Origin: Oligoflexia bacterium
Lineage (GTDB): Bacteria > Bdellovibrionota > UBA1018
NCBI GenBank assembly: GCA_025352185.1
Contig: JANXTV010000557.1
Location: 1-7,561 of the forward strand
DNA: 7,561 nucleotides
Direction: 5' to 3'
In this document: positions 1 to 6,410 of the stretch, in pieces
Layout of the letters: every line of letters starts with the position of its first letter
Numbering within the stretch: position 1 is the stretch's first letter
The notes under the pieces: model-generated
Database searches by the model: none
What the model was told of the DNA's origin: nothing
The model's input: the letters and a program-made list of their open reading frames with translations, nothing else
Program-made: the position numbers and the translations under genes

Positions 1-4
1 CCGG

Positions 5-475
5 ATGAAGGATCGCTACGAGAAACTCGAGAATGATCCCGATCGTTCGTTCGGCTTCATTCGGCTACGTACCCCGAAAGAAGCCACGGAGTTTCTAAAA
101 GCAGTCACGCTACGGTCTCGGACTCCGACGGTCACCGCAAGGGTTACCGAGAACTACGAAATCTGCTACCCGAATCCGCTTCACTTAAAAGTCGGCGCGC
201 GGATTCAACTCTTCCATAAAGGCGGACCGGAGAAATGGCGCGATTGGAAGTGGTGCAAGGACTCTACCGGTAACGAAGGTTGGATCTCCGAAACGTACTT
301 TAAACGAAGCAGCGAATCCGAAGCCACGGTCGTAAGAGACTATCACGCTAAAGAGCTTGCAGTTCGGGCGGACGAAACGGTCGAGTTATTATTCACCGAC
401 GGTGGCTGGTCCTGGTGTCGAAGGTCGGATAGAGATGAAGGGTGGTTGCCTACGGAAATCCTTCGTTCACTTTAA
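5..475 (+). CDS. Protein with two tandem bacterial SH3-like domains (possibly 5'-truncated)
   Basis: A 156-residue product with two SH3-like repeats. Repeat 1 covers about residues 43-100 and carries the motifs WKWCKD and EGWISETY. Repeat 2 covers about 107-156, with ATVVRDYHAKEL, WSWCRR and EGWLPTEIL. The paired W-C...GW(I/L)P pattern matches small bacterial 'ligand-binding SH3' proteins in which two such barrels are joined directly; they are thought to be binding modules without catalysis. The first 40 or so residues (with FGFIRLRTPKEATEFLKAV) precede the first barrel and I do not recognise them. No signal peptide or membrane segment is visible, so a cytoplasmic location is likely. Only four bases precede the ATG and no stop is seen upstream, so the true start could lie outside the window. 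It ends 38 bases before the stop of the convergent dus gene, with no hairpin terminator visible between them. Ligand and role are unknown. Confidence 0.8.
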   Translation: MKDRYEKLENDPDRSFGFIRLRTPKEATEFLKAVTLRSRTPTVTARVTENYEICYPNPLHLKVGARIQLFHKGGPEKWRDWKWCKDSTGNEGWISETYFKRSSESEATVVRDYHAKELAVRADETVELLFTDGGWSWCRRSDRDEGWLPTEILRSL

Positions 476-513
476 AAACATTCGTGTGAATGGATCGAAA
501 CAAGCCTCTACCC

Positions 514-1506
514 TCAGTACACCTCGCCCCGCAGGCGCCCCAATAACTCCGAAGCTGTGCGCGCATGCTTCACCGCTGAAAGCACGTCTCGGGGCACGTC
601 TTCCGAAAGATCGCGTACCATTCCGACCCATTGCTTCACCCGACTCGGGATAAATCCGGCATTCGCGGCGCGCTCTCCCGTGAGTGCGGCGTAACGCTCG
701 ATCGCGATCCGGAGGCGGTCCGAATGCCTAGGCGGAATATCCGGACGCAGCGAAGGTAGGCCGAGCGACTCGCGAATATCGTGTGCGAGAAACGGATCTT
801 TAAGTATCCCGCGGCCGATCATAAAATGGGAACATCCCGTTTCGGCTATGCAGCGAATGACGTCCTCGCACGTGAAGAGGTCCCCATTCGCAACCACGGG
901 AATCGAACTGCGCGATCTCACCCGCGCGACCGCGTCCCAGTGCACGCCCGGCCGGTAGCCCTCCATTTTGGTGCGCGCGTGAATCGTAATCCAATTCGCG
1001 CCTCCGTCTTCGGCGGCGCGGGCGACCGCATCGATCTCGTTCGGACTCTCCCACCCGAGGCGCATTTTCGCCGAAACCGGAATGACGGCCGGAAGCGTAT
1101 CCCGCACCGCACGCACAATCTCGGTAATCGCGCATGGCGTACGAAGTAAGGCGGCTCCGCCCGATCGACGGAGAATCGTCGGGGCCGGACACCCGAAATT
1201 AATATCGACTGCGCGCGCCCCGGCAATGCACCCCTCGACCGCGGTCGCCGCCATAAATTCCGGCGAATCACCGAGGATCTGGAGCTGCAGCGGGAGCGTC
1301 ACGCGCCCGAACACGGGCCCCCGTAAATCGGGAATCTCCCGAAGAATTTGCTCTGCCCGAACTACCGCCACGCCGACCCGGACAAACTCCGAAACTCCGT
1401 AGTGAAATCCACCCAGATCCGCGATCAGGGCCCGCATGGGCGCGTCCATCACTCCCTCCATCGGAGCGAGAACGAGAGTGGTTCGATTCGGATCTAGAAA
1501 AGTCAT
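514..1506 (-). CDS. dusC: tRNA-dihydrouridine synthase, DusC-like
   Basis: A flavoprotein that reduces uridine to dihydrouridine in the tRNA D-loop using FMN and NADPH, in the cytoplasm. The 330-residue length is normal for the family. Motifs run in the expected order of the TIM barrel: LAPMEGVMDAPMR (residues 13-25), SEFVRV (39-44), DINFGCPAPT (101-110) with the predicted catalytic Cys106, the FMN contacts SAKMRLGW (145-152, Lys147) and IHART (175-179, His176), VVANGD (204-209) and IGRG (230-233). The C-terminal helical domain contains RVKQWVGMVR, close to the RIKQWLSYLR stretch of E. coli DusC, and APMEGVMD plus SEFVRV also resemble DusC. That suggests position U16, but the subtype is an inference. 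The ATG is fixed by an in-frame TGA (1513-1515) just upstream, with GAGG (1511-1514) only four bases ahead of the start. It is divergent from the VOC gene. Confidence 0.93.
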   Translation of the reverse strand: MTFLDPNRTTLVLAPMEGVMDAPMRALIADLGGFHYGVSEFVRVGVAVVRAEQILREIPDLRGPVFGRVTLPLQLQILGDSPEFMAATAVEGCIAGARAVDINFGCPAPTILRRSGGAALLRTPCAITEIVRAVRDTLPAVIPVSAKMRLGWESPNEIDAVARAAEDGGANWITIHARTKMEGYRPGVHWDAVARVRSRSSIPVVANGDLFTCEDVIRCIAETGCSHFMIGRGILKDPFLAHDIRESLGLPSLRPDIPPRHSDRLRIAIERYAALTGERAANAGFIPSRVKQWVGMVRDLSEDVPRDVLSAVKHARTASELLGRLRGEVY

Positions 1507-1597
1507 GTGTCCTCATGCTTAACGAACTTGTGAACCGCCATCAACCCAACTTTACGCGCGGCATGTAGCCATCTCTCCCATCTCGACTTAAACTCCT

Positions 1598-1604
1598 GGG
1601 GAGG
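1598..1604 (+). promoter_or_regulatory. Strong ribosome binding site for the VOC gene
   Basis: GGGGAGG lies eight bases before the ATG at 1613 and is the clearest Shine-Dalgarno site in the window, which fixes the start of the VOC protein. CTCC at 1593-1596 can pair with GGAG at 1600-1603 to give a very small hairpin (4-bp stem, 3-base loop) that includes part of the site. A stem this short is probably marginal. The remaining divergent gap between the dus start and this site (1507-1597) shows no promoter I would defend. Confidence 0.7.
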
Positions 1605-1612
1605 AACAAAAA

Positions 1613-2092
1613 ATGCTAAAAATTTACGCGTCCGTCTGGTCAAACGACAATGCCGCCGAAATGGTGAAATTCTATAAATCTGTATTCCAGGGTACGAAGG
1701 TCGGGAAGTTCGCCTACTGGGGTAGAAACCCAATGGGCGTGAAGGAGGGATCAATCCTCACCGTCCACCTGACGATCCTCGGGCAAAAAATCATGCTTCT
1801 AAACGGCTATATGGAAATGCCGTTCAATGAATCCATTTCATTCGTCGTGCCGTGTAAGACCCAGCGCGAGATCGATACTTACTGGAAAAAGCTCACCTCG
1901 GGCGGTGGCAAACCCGTCGAGTGCGGTTGGGTCGTCGATCGATTCGGCGTCCGGTGGCAGATCGTTCCCGCCGCATTCGATCAGTGGAACACTACGAAGA
2001 ATAAGGCAAAGAAAGAGGCCATGATGGTCGAAATGTGGAAAATGAAAAAACTCGATATTAAGAGACTTAAAGCCGCATTCGATAATGCGTAA
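1613..2092 (+). CDS. VOC family protein, PhnB-like (3-demethylubiquinone methyltransferase-like domain)
   Basis: A 159-residue single-domain protein of the vicinal oxygen chelate superfamily, of the kind named PhnB-like or '3-demethylubiquinone-9 3-methyltransferase' (Pfam PF06983). The diagnostic pattern is intact: AAEMVKFYKSVF (residues 14-25), the strand SILTVHLTILGQKIMLLNG (47-65), FNESISFVVPC (71-81), the helix TQREIDTYWKKL and then CGWVVDRFGVRWQIVP (about 104-119). The C-terminal tail with MWKMKKLDIKRLKAA is also standard for the family, so the gene is full length. Despite the database name, most members have no proven methyltransferase activity. The substrate is unknown, and the fold usually serves metal-assisted chemistry or binding of small hydrophobic molecules. 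It has its own strong ribosome binding site and stands alone. Its stop is three bases from the stop of the convergent SDR gene. Confidence 0.9.
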   Translation: MLKIYASVWSNDNAAEMVKFYKSVFQGTKVGKFAYWGRNPMGVKEGSILTVHLTILGQKIMLLNGYMEMPFNESISFVVPCKTQREIDTYWKKLTSGGGKPVECGWVVDRFGVRWQIVPAAFDQWNTTKNKAKKEAMMVEMWKMKKLDIKRLKAAFDNA

Positions 2093-2095
2093 GGA

Positions 2096-2857
2096 TTAAA
2101 GTCTCGCCAGTCGACCGCCGTCCGCGAGTAAACTTTCACCCTGCACGAACGCTGCATCCGGAGACGCGAGGAAGGCAATCACCGCGGCCACGTCTTCCGG
2201 ACGTCCAACGTCGTTCTTATTAATGACCTCGAGACCCGACTTAATGTTCGGATTTTCGTTGAGCATCGGCGTATCGATTGCGCCCGGTAATACCGCATTC
2301 ACCCGAATGCCTTTCGGCTTCCCCTCGATCGCTGCCGAACGTGTGAGCGAAAGAAGTGCGGCCTTCGCCGCCGCGTAGGACGCAACGTGCGGAGTCGTCT
2401 CGATCGCGTGAATACTGGAAACATTCACGATCGCGCCTCCGCCCTCCATTCGAAGAAACGCCTCCCGCGTAAAAAAGAATGCCCCTAGTAGGTCAACGTT
2501 TAGGACTCGCCACCAGTCTTCAGCAGTATGCTCTTCGAGGGGCTTGAACACCATGAGTCCGGCATTATTCACGACCGCGTCCCAGCGCCCCGTCTTTTCG
2601 AGCGCGAAGGATACACACTTTCTAACCTCCGCCTCTTTCGATACGTCACACGTGATGAAGGACACTCCCGGACTTCCGGCCGCGGCCACTTCCCGAGCGG
2701 CAACCTTACTTTTTTCCAGACTCAGATCCGCAATGATGATCTTCGCACCTTCGGCACCGAGCCGAATCGCCGTCGCGAGTCCGATCCCACTCGCCCCGCC
2801 GGTAACGATCACGGTTTTCCCCTCGAACCTTCGGCATTCCACTCGTTCCGCATTCAT
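2096..2857 (-). CDS. SDR family NAD(P)-dependent oxidoreductase
   Basis: A 253-residue classical short-chain dehydrogenase/reductase, usual length for the family, cytoplasmic. The Rossmann motif TGGASGIG is at residues 19-26. Asp44 at the end of the second strand (IIADLS) suggests a preference for NAD over NADP. DV (71-72) contacts adenine, NNAG is at 97-100, Asn120 is in VLNVDL, and the catalytic Ser148, Tyr161 and Lys165 sit in NVSSIH and SYAAAKAA. The PGAIDTPM segment follows at 191-198. The overall pattern resembles glucose 1-dehydrogenase and 3-oxoacyl-ACP-reductase type proteins, but the substrate cannot be read from sequence. The ATG overlaps the stop of the upstream glycosidase as ATGA, and AAGGA (2867-2871, reverse strand) lies nine bases ahead of it, so the two are probably cotranscribed and translationally coupled. 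The partner gene hints at a sugar or aglycone substrate, which is inference. Confidence 0.93.
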   Translation of the reverse strand: MNAERVECRRFEGKTVIVTGGASGIGLATAIRLGAEGAKIIIADLSLEKSKVAAREVAAAGSPGVSFITCDVSKEAEVRKCVSFALEKTGRWDAVVNNAGLMVFKPLEEHTAEDWWRVLNVDLLGAFFFTREAFLRMEGGGAIVNVSSIHAIETTPHVASYAAAKAALLSLTRSAAIEGKPKGIRVNAVLPGAIDTPMLNENPNIKSGLEVINKNDVGRPEDVAAVIAFLASPDAAFVQGESLLADGGRLARL

Positions 2858-4191
2858 AACTGTTCATCCTTTACCGGAGCCTGGGTTAAACGAATTCTCG
2901 GGTCAATTCGCTGGGTTTTCGCCCACGTCGCCTCGTGATCGCACGGCATCACGACGGGGACCTGAAGGCACACGCTCTGCGTGGGAAGCACTTCGCTCCA
3001 ATCCCGAATGAGGGTTTTAAAAGCGCTCCCCACCGCGCGAATATTTCGGTTCAGATCGTAGAGGCCGAGGGGGTTTACGTTTCCCCGTTTTTCCCGAAGC
3101 GCGGAATCCCAGTCGACTTGGTCGGTGAGGGAGTACCAGGTGAACCCGACGATCGGGACACCCTTATTCCTAATGCGGAGAACGTTCGCCCACTGTTTCC
3201 AAAGCCACTCGACGCCCTCGTCTCCCCGGGGTCCCTCGACGACATTCGTCTCGGTATGCATCACGGGGAGCAGATAGCGGTCGTAGTACTGCGCCGTGAT
3301 TTCGTCATATCCGAAGACTTCTCCGGCCGCCCGTGTACTCCCGTCGGCGGAGACCCGGTGCTCGTTCGTTTGGTAGTAGTCATTTCCCATGATGCAGTGG
3401 TGCTTTAACCCGCGGCCGAGAAAGAAATGGTACTCTTCCCGAGTCATCCCATTATCGAGTAGAAATTCGTACATCTCCGAGTCCACCCGGCGCCCATAAT
3501 TTAAATCCAAGGAAAGAAATCGCCGTGCATTCATGGACTCAGCCGGTTGGATCGCCGCGGGGCAATCCGCGTGGTAATATTCCGAAGACTCGCTCTGGAT
3601 AAAAATCGCGTCTCTCCGTACTTTGAGAATCGCTTCCATCGCGAGTACGTTCGCTTTTACGATATGTTTCAGGGCCGTCACAAACGTTCGGTTCGTGGTC
3701 CCCTGCTCGTTCCACCATCCATAGTAGGCGGAAAAAGTTGCGCAAATATACATCTCGTTAATCGGTGTATAGAGTTGCACCCACGGGTAACGCTCGGCAA
3801 ACGCTGCCGCGTACCCCGCAAACAGCGGAGGAAAATCGGGATTCTGGAAATTCCCGATCCAATCGGGCACTCCGAAATGACAAAGATCCGTGATCGGGGC
3901 AATGTTGAGCTCCCGAAGTCTCCCGAAAGTTCGGTCGGTAAAGGACCAGTCATACTTTCCGGGCCCCTTCCAGACTAGGTGAATCGGAGGACCGTAACGT
4001 AGAAAACTTAATCCGAGCTCCTTTACGAGCGAAAAGTCTTTTTCCCACTGGGAATAATGTCCGCTCGCTTCCATCTGATCGACTCGAGTGCGCCCGTGAT
4101 CGATCGTCGGATAGCTATTTTCAATTCCGGTCGCGAACATAAAGAAACTATTCACCGCGTAACCCCCGAGCGTGGCGGGGCAATCTGCCAC
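2854..4191 (-). CDS. Family 1 glycosylhydrolase (beta-glucosidase-like)
   Basis: A TIM-barrel glycosidase related to GH1, 445 residues from the GTG at 4191. The expected catalytic glutamates are present: the acid/base Glu146 in YTPINEM (141-147, equivalent to TFNEP of classical GH1) and the nucleophile Glu314 in VMHTETN (310-316, equivalent to TENG). Other family-typical stretches are GIENSYPT, FLRYGPP, CHFGVPDWIGNFQNPDFP, GFTWYSLTDQVDWD and the tail LPTQSVCLQVP. No signal peptide is visible, so it probably acts in the cytoplasm. The start is uncertain. The GTG at 4191 has no ribosome binding site. The GTG at 4155 (residue 13) follows GGGGG by seven bases and begins near where relatives start, as does Met18 (4140), so a 433-residue form is likely. 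The gene ends in an ATGA overlap with the SDR gene. Hydrolysis of a beta-glycoside is expected, but the natural substrate is unknown. Confidence 0.88.
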   Translation of the reverse strand: MADCPATLGGYAVNSFFMFATGIENSYPTIDHGRTRVDQMEASGHYSQWEKDFSLVKELGLSFLRYGPPIHLVWKGPGKYDWSFTDRTFGRLRELNIAPITDLCHFGVPDWIGNFQNPDFPPLFAGYAAAFAERYPWVQLYTPINEMYICATFSAYYGWWNEQGTTNRTFVTALKHIVKANVLAMEAILKVRRDAIFIQSESSEYYHADCPAAIQPAESMNARRFLSLDLNYGRRVDSEMYEFLLDNGMTREEYHFFLGRGLKHHCIMGNDYYQTNEHRVSADGSTRAAGEVFGYDEITAQYYDRYLLPVMHTETNVVEGPRGDEGVEWLWKQWANVLRIRNKGVPIVGFTWYSLTDQVDWDSALREKRGNVNPLGLYDLNRNIRAVGSAFKTLIRDWSEVLPTQSVCLQVPVVMPCDHEATWAKTQRIDPRIRLTQAPVKDEQL

Positions 4192-4371
4192 ACGGGAGAG
4201 GAGTGCATAATCCGTGCTTCTAAACGGGAGGGGAAACGAACAACTTCTGCCTCTCGATTTCGAGTTCGACTCTATAAGTACTCCTTCGGCGGGGCTATTT
4301 TCCCTATTCTAGCCCCCTCGTTCCAGCGAATCCGCCCGACGTCCGAGTCCGTTCCTTGCACCGGTAGAAGT
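4156..4371. promoter_or_regulatory. Divergent control region between the glycosidase-SDR and polyketide synthase operons
   Basis: This is the largest non-coding stretch in the window (216 bases if the glycosidase starts at 4155, 180 if at 4191), and both operons must be transcribed from it. It holds the 7-bp dyad at 4291-4316, a smaller palindrome CTCGA-TT-TCGAG at 4253-4264, and an unused SD-like GGGAGGGG near 4226-4233. TATAAG at 4273-4278 resembles a -10 box but has no -35 partner at 16-18 bases. No convincing sigma-70 promoter can be assigned in either direction, so regulation may use an alternative sigma factor or an activator. Confidence 0.5.
4291..4316. repeat. Perfect 7-bp inverted repeat upstream of the polyketide synthase
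   Basis: GGGGCTA (4291-4297) and TAGCCCC (4310-4316) are perfect inverted repeats separated by 12 bases, 55 bases before the polyketide synthase ATG. The half-site centres are 19 bases apart, close to two helical turns, as in many dimeric repressor or activator operators. The same bases could instead form a hairpin in a 5' leader; the 12-base pyrimidine-rich loop and lack of a following T run argue against a terminator. Confidence 0.5.
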
Positions 4372-5439
4372 ATGCCCCGAATTGCCGGAGTCGCCACGGC
4401 GACGCCTCCTCACCCCGTGCCTCAAACATTAGTCGAACCTTTCGCACTCAATCTATTTGGCAACTCGGATCGCTTTCGCCGGCTGGTCCCGGTATTCCAG
4501 AACGCGAAAGTTGATACCCGATACTTCTCGAAGAGTCTGGAATGGTTTAGCGAGCCGCATACTTTTACCGAGATGAACGATATCTACATTGAAACCGCGC
4601 TAGAGCTCACCGCGGAAGTGGTCACGAAGCTGGCTCGCCAATGCGAAATAAAAACCACGGACTTTGACGTCATTTTTTTAATCTCCAATACCGGAGTTTC
4701 GACCCCGAGTCTCGATGCACGTCTGTCGAACCGAATTCGCCTGAATCCACACATCAAACGGATCCCCATCTGGGGCCTCGGCTGCGCGGGAGGAGCGGCC
4801 GGCCTCGCCCGAGCGCACGATTATTTAAAAGCCTATCCCACCCACCGAGCGCTGATTGTCGCCGTCGAACTTTGTAGTTTAGCCTTTCAGCGGGAGGACC
4901 TCACTAAAAGTGGCATTATCTCCGTCGCCCTCTTCGGCGACGGCGCCGCCGCTTGTTTAATGGTGGGAGACTGTGTTCCTCTCGGTTCTTCTCTCCACTC
5001 CCGACCCTCGACAATCGCGAGCCTTTCCACAATTTACCCCGACACCGAAGGCGTGATGGGGTGGCGGGTAACTCGCGACGGGTTTCGCGTTCAACTCTCC
5101 AAAGACATTCCGACGATCGTCACGACCCTCGTCAAAAAAGACATCGCAGAGCTCCTCGGATCCCTCGAACTGTCATTAGATCGAATCCGACATTTTATTA
5201 TGCATCCCGGCGGCGCGAAAGTACTGGCCGCATATGCCGCGGGACTCGGCATTGCGGTGGATCAGCTCCACCATTCTTCCGAGGTGCTCCGGAATTATGG
5301 AAACATGTCGAGTGCCACAGTTTTTTTCGTCTTAAAACGTTACCTTGAGGAAATTGTGGAACAATCGAATGACTTTGGCCTCCTGGGTTCACTCGGTCCG
5401 GGATTCAGTTCCGAAATTCTTCTTATCCAGTGGAAGTAA
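4372..5439 (+). CDS. Type III polyketide synthase, BpsA-like (alkylpyrone/alkylresorcinol synthase family)
   Basis: A 355-residue chalcone synthase superfamily enzyme. Such homodimers extend an acyl-CoA starter with malonyl-CoA and cyclise the chain to alkylpyrones or alkylresorcinols. The catalytic triad is complete: Cys138 in WGLGCAGG, His278 in IMHPGG and Asn311 in YGNMSS. The C-terminal LGPGFSSE (341-348) matches the family's GFGPG loop. The stretches KRIPIWGLGCAGGAAGLARA, ELCSL, FGDGAAA and EDVMGW-like EGVMGW follow B. subtilis BpsA closely. I place the start at ATG 4372 because MPRIAGVATATPP aligns with the BpsA N-terminus. The frame stays open upstream to 4057, but that part runs antisense to the glycosidase and lacks family features. 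The ribosome binding site is weak (GAAG close to the ATG). It is the first gene of an operon with the methyltransferase one base downstream. Starter length and cyclisation mode cannot be predicted by eye. Confidence 0.92.
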   Translation: MPRIAGVATATPPHPVPQTLVEPFALNLFGNSDRFRRLVPVFQNAKVDTRYFSKSLEWFSEPHTFTEMNDIYIETALELTAEVVTKLARQCEIKTTDFDVIFLISNTGVSTPSLDARLSNRIRLNPHIKRIPIWGLGCAGGAAGLARAHDYLKAYPTHRALIVAVELCSLAFQREDLTKSGIISVALFGDGAAACLMVGDCVPLGSSLHSRPSTIASLSTIYPDTEGVMGWRVTRDGFRVQLSKDIPTIVTTLVKKDIAELLGSLELSLDRIRHFIMHPGGAKVLAAYAAGLGIAVDQLHHSSEVLRNYGNMSSATVFFVLKRYLEEIVEQSNDFGLLGSLGPGFSSEILLIQWK

Positions 5440-5440
5440 A

Positions 5441-5995
5441 ATGACCTATTTCCTCGTTACCGTTTTATTCATTCTTTTACAGAGACTCCACGAGCTCCGA
5501 CTCGCAAAACGAAACACGGATGCGCTTCTCCGAAGAGGAGCTATCGAAATCGGGGGTGACCACTACTGGATGTTGGTGAGCCTGCACACTCTTTTTTTCT
5601 TGAGTCTAGTGGGAGAATACGTCGCCCGCAGGCCCGGCCTGCCCACCGCGTGGCCCATTTACTTTTCACTCTTCATGCTCGCGCAAATCGGACGGGTTTG
5701 GGTCATCCGTACGATGCGCGGACGGTGGACAACCCGCATTCTATTCCTACCGGGTGAAACACTCATCGCAAGCGGACCATTTAAATACCTACCCCATCCG
5801 AACTACACGGTGGTCGCCATCGAACTCTTTTCGGTCCCCATGACCTTCAATCTCTATTTAACCGCCGCATTTTTTACCGTATTAAACGCTGTCGTTTTAC
5901 TCGCCGTAAGAATTCCACGAGAACGCGCCGCTTTAGAAAAATGCCGACCGGGCCTCGAACCGGCCGCGATTACTTCCGGACTTCGACGTGCGTGA
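5441..5995 (+). CDS. Isoprenylcysteine carboxyl methyltransferase family membrane protein, BpsB/YpbQ-like
   Basis: A 184-residue integral membrane methyltransferase. About five hydrophobic segments are visible, near residues 1-16, 43-60, 70-88 and two within 124-156. The family signature GPFKYLPHPNY (112-122) is intact, with His119, Asn121 and Tyr122 belonging to the SAM-binding region, followed by the RIPRERAALE end motif (157-166). AQIGRVWVIRTM and QRLHELRLAKRN match B. subtilis YpbQ (BpsB), which is reported to methylate the alkylpyrones made by its neighbour BpsA. Here it follows the type III synthase by one base, with GGAAG (5432-5436) inside the synthase 3' end as ribosome binding site, so coupled expression is likely. 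The probable role is O-methylation of the polyketide at the membrane. The last 15 or so residues extend past the usual family end. Its 3' end overlaps the convergent membrane gene by 26 bases. Confidence 0.9.
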   Translation: MTYFLVTVLFILLQRLHELRLAKRNTDALLRRGAIEIGGDHYWMLVSLHTLFFLSLVGEYVARRPGLPTAWPIYFSLFMLAQIGRVWVIRTMRGRWTTRILFLPGETLIASGPFKYLPHPNYTVVAIELFSVPMTFNLYLTAAFFTVLNAVVLLAVRIPRERAALEKCRPGLEPAAITSGLRRA

Positions 5996-6410
5996 CGAGC
6001 CCGCCCAGGAAAGCCGTACGCGCAAATACCGTTACTCCCTGCGCTGCGAGTAGGAAGAGAGTCCACTGAAGTATCGTCGCAAAGCGTTTCCGCTTCCGAA
6101 TCGCCCACTCGGAACCGATGGAAAGGACGGCGACCAGAATACCCGATCGCAGAGCCCAGTCCGCGGCCGCTTCGTGTTCCTGAATAAATGGTTTTGCGGC
6201 GCTATTCACCGCTTTCACGACTTCTTCCGCCTGCTCACCCGTCTCAAATGCGATCCAAGCGAAGATTCCACCGACAAGGAAAAGGACCGTGGCCAACCCG
6301 CGAAATTCGACTGACTTCCGCTTCATCGAGACCCCGAGGACGACGGTCCCCATGAGAAAAGCGAATAAGGAAACGTGGTTTACGAGAAGGTGGAGATGCG
6401 CGCCGTTCAT
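5970..6410 (-). CDS. Small four-helix membrane protein with conserved-looking histidines
   Basis: A 146-residue polytopic membrane protein without a signal peptide. Hydrophobic segments lie near residues 8-28, 38-56, 86-100 and 111-138. Histidines sit at the segment ends: HLHLLVNH at the start (His5, His7, His12), His79 in a QEHEAAADWAL loop and His141 in LGGLVTHVE. Together with the TGEQAEEVV loop, this pattern matches a widespread family of uncharacterised bacterial membrane proteins that I recall as DUF2231-like. Paired membrane histidines suggest heme binding, but that is inference. The ATG overlaps the stop of the upstream hydrolase remnant as ATGA (6407-6410), and only TAAGGG directly abutting the ATG could act as a ribosome binding site, so translation may rely on coupling. 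The stop lies inside the 3' end of the convergent methyltransferase. Confidence 0.8.
   Translation of the reverse strand: MNGAHLHLLVNHVSLFAFLMGTVVLGVSMKRKSVEFRGLATVLFLVGGIFAWIAFETGEQAEEVVKAVNSAAKPFIQEHEAAADWALRSGILVAVLSIGSEWAIRKRKRFATILQWTLFLLAAQGVTVFARTAFLGGLVTHVEVRK

Noticed and set aside
800..1271. Long open frames in other phases inside the dus gene.
   Set aside because: They are Arg-rich, low-information translations in a region explained fully by the intact DusC-like protein.
4273..4278. TATAAG as a -10 promoter box for the polyketide synthase.
   Set aside because: No -35-like hexamer occurs 16-18 bases upstream, so I did not list a promoter.
4057..4371. In-frame extension of the polyketide synthase to an ATG at 4057 (460 residues).
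   Set aside because: It runs antisense through the glycosidase N-terminus, has no family similarity, and the BpsA-like N-terminus begins at 4372.
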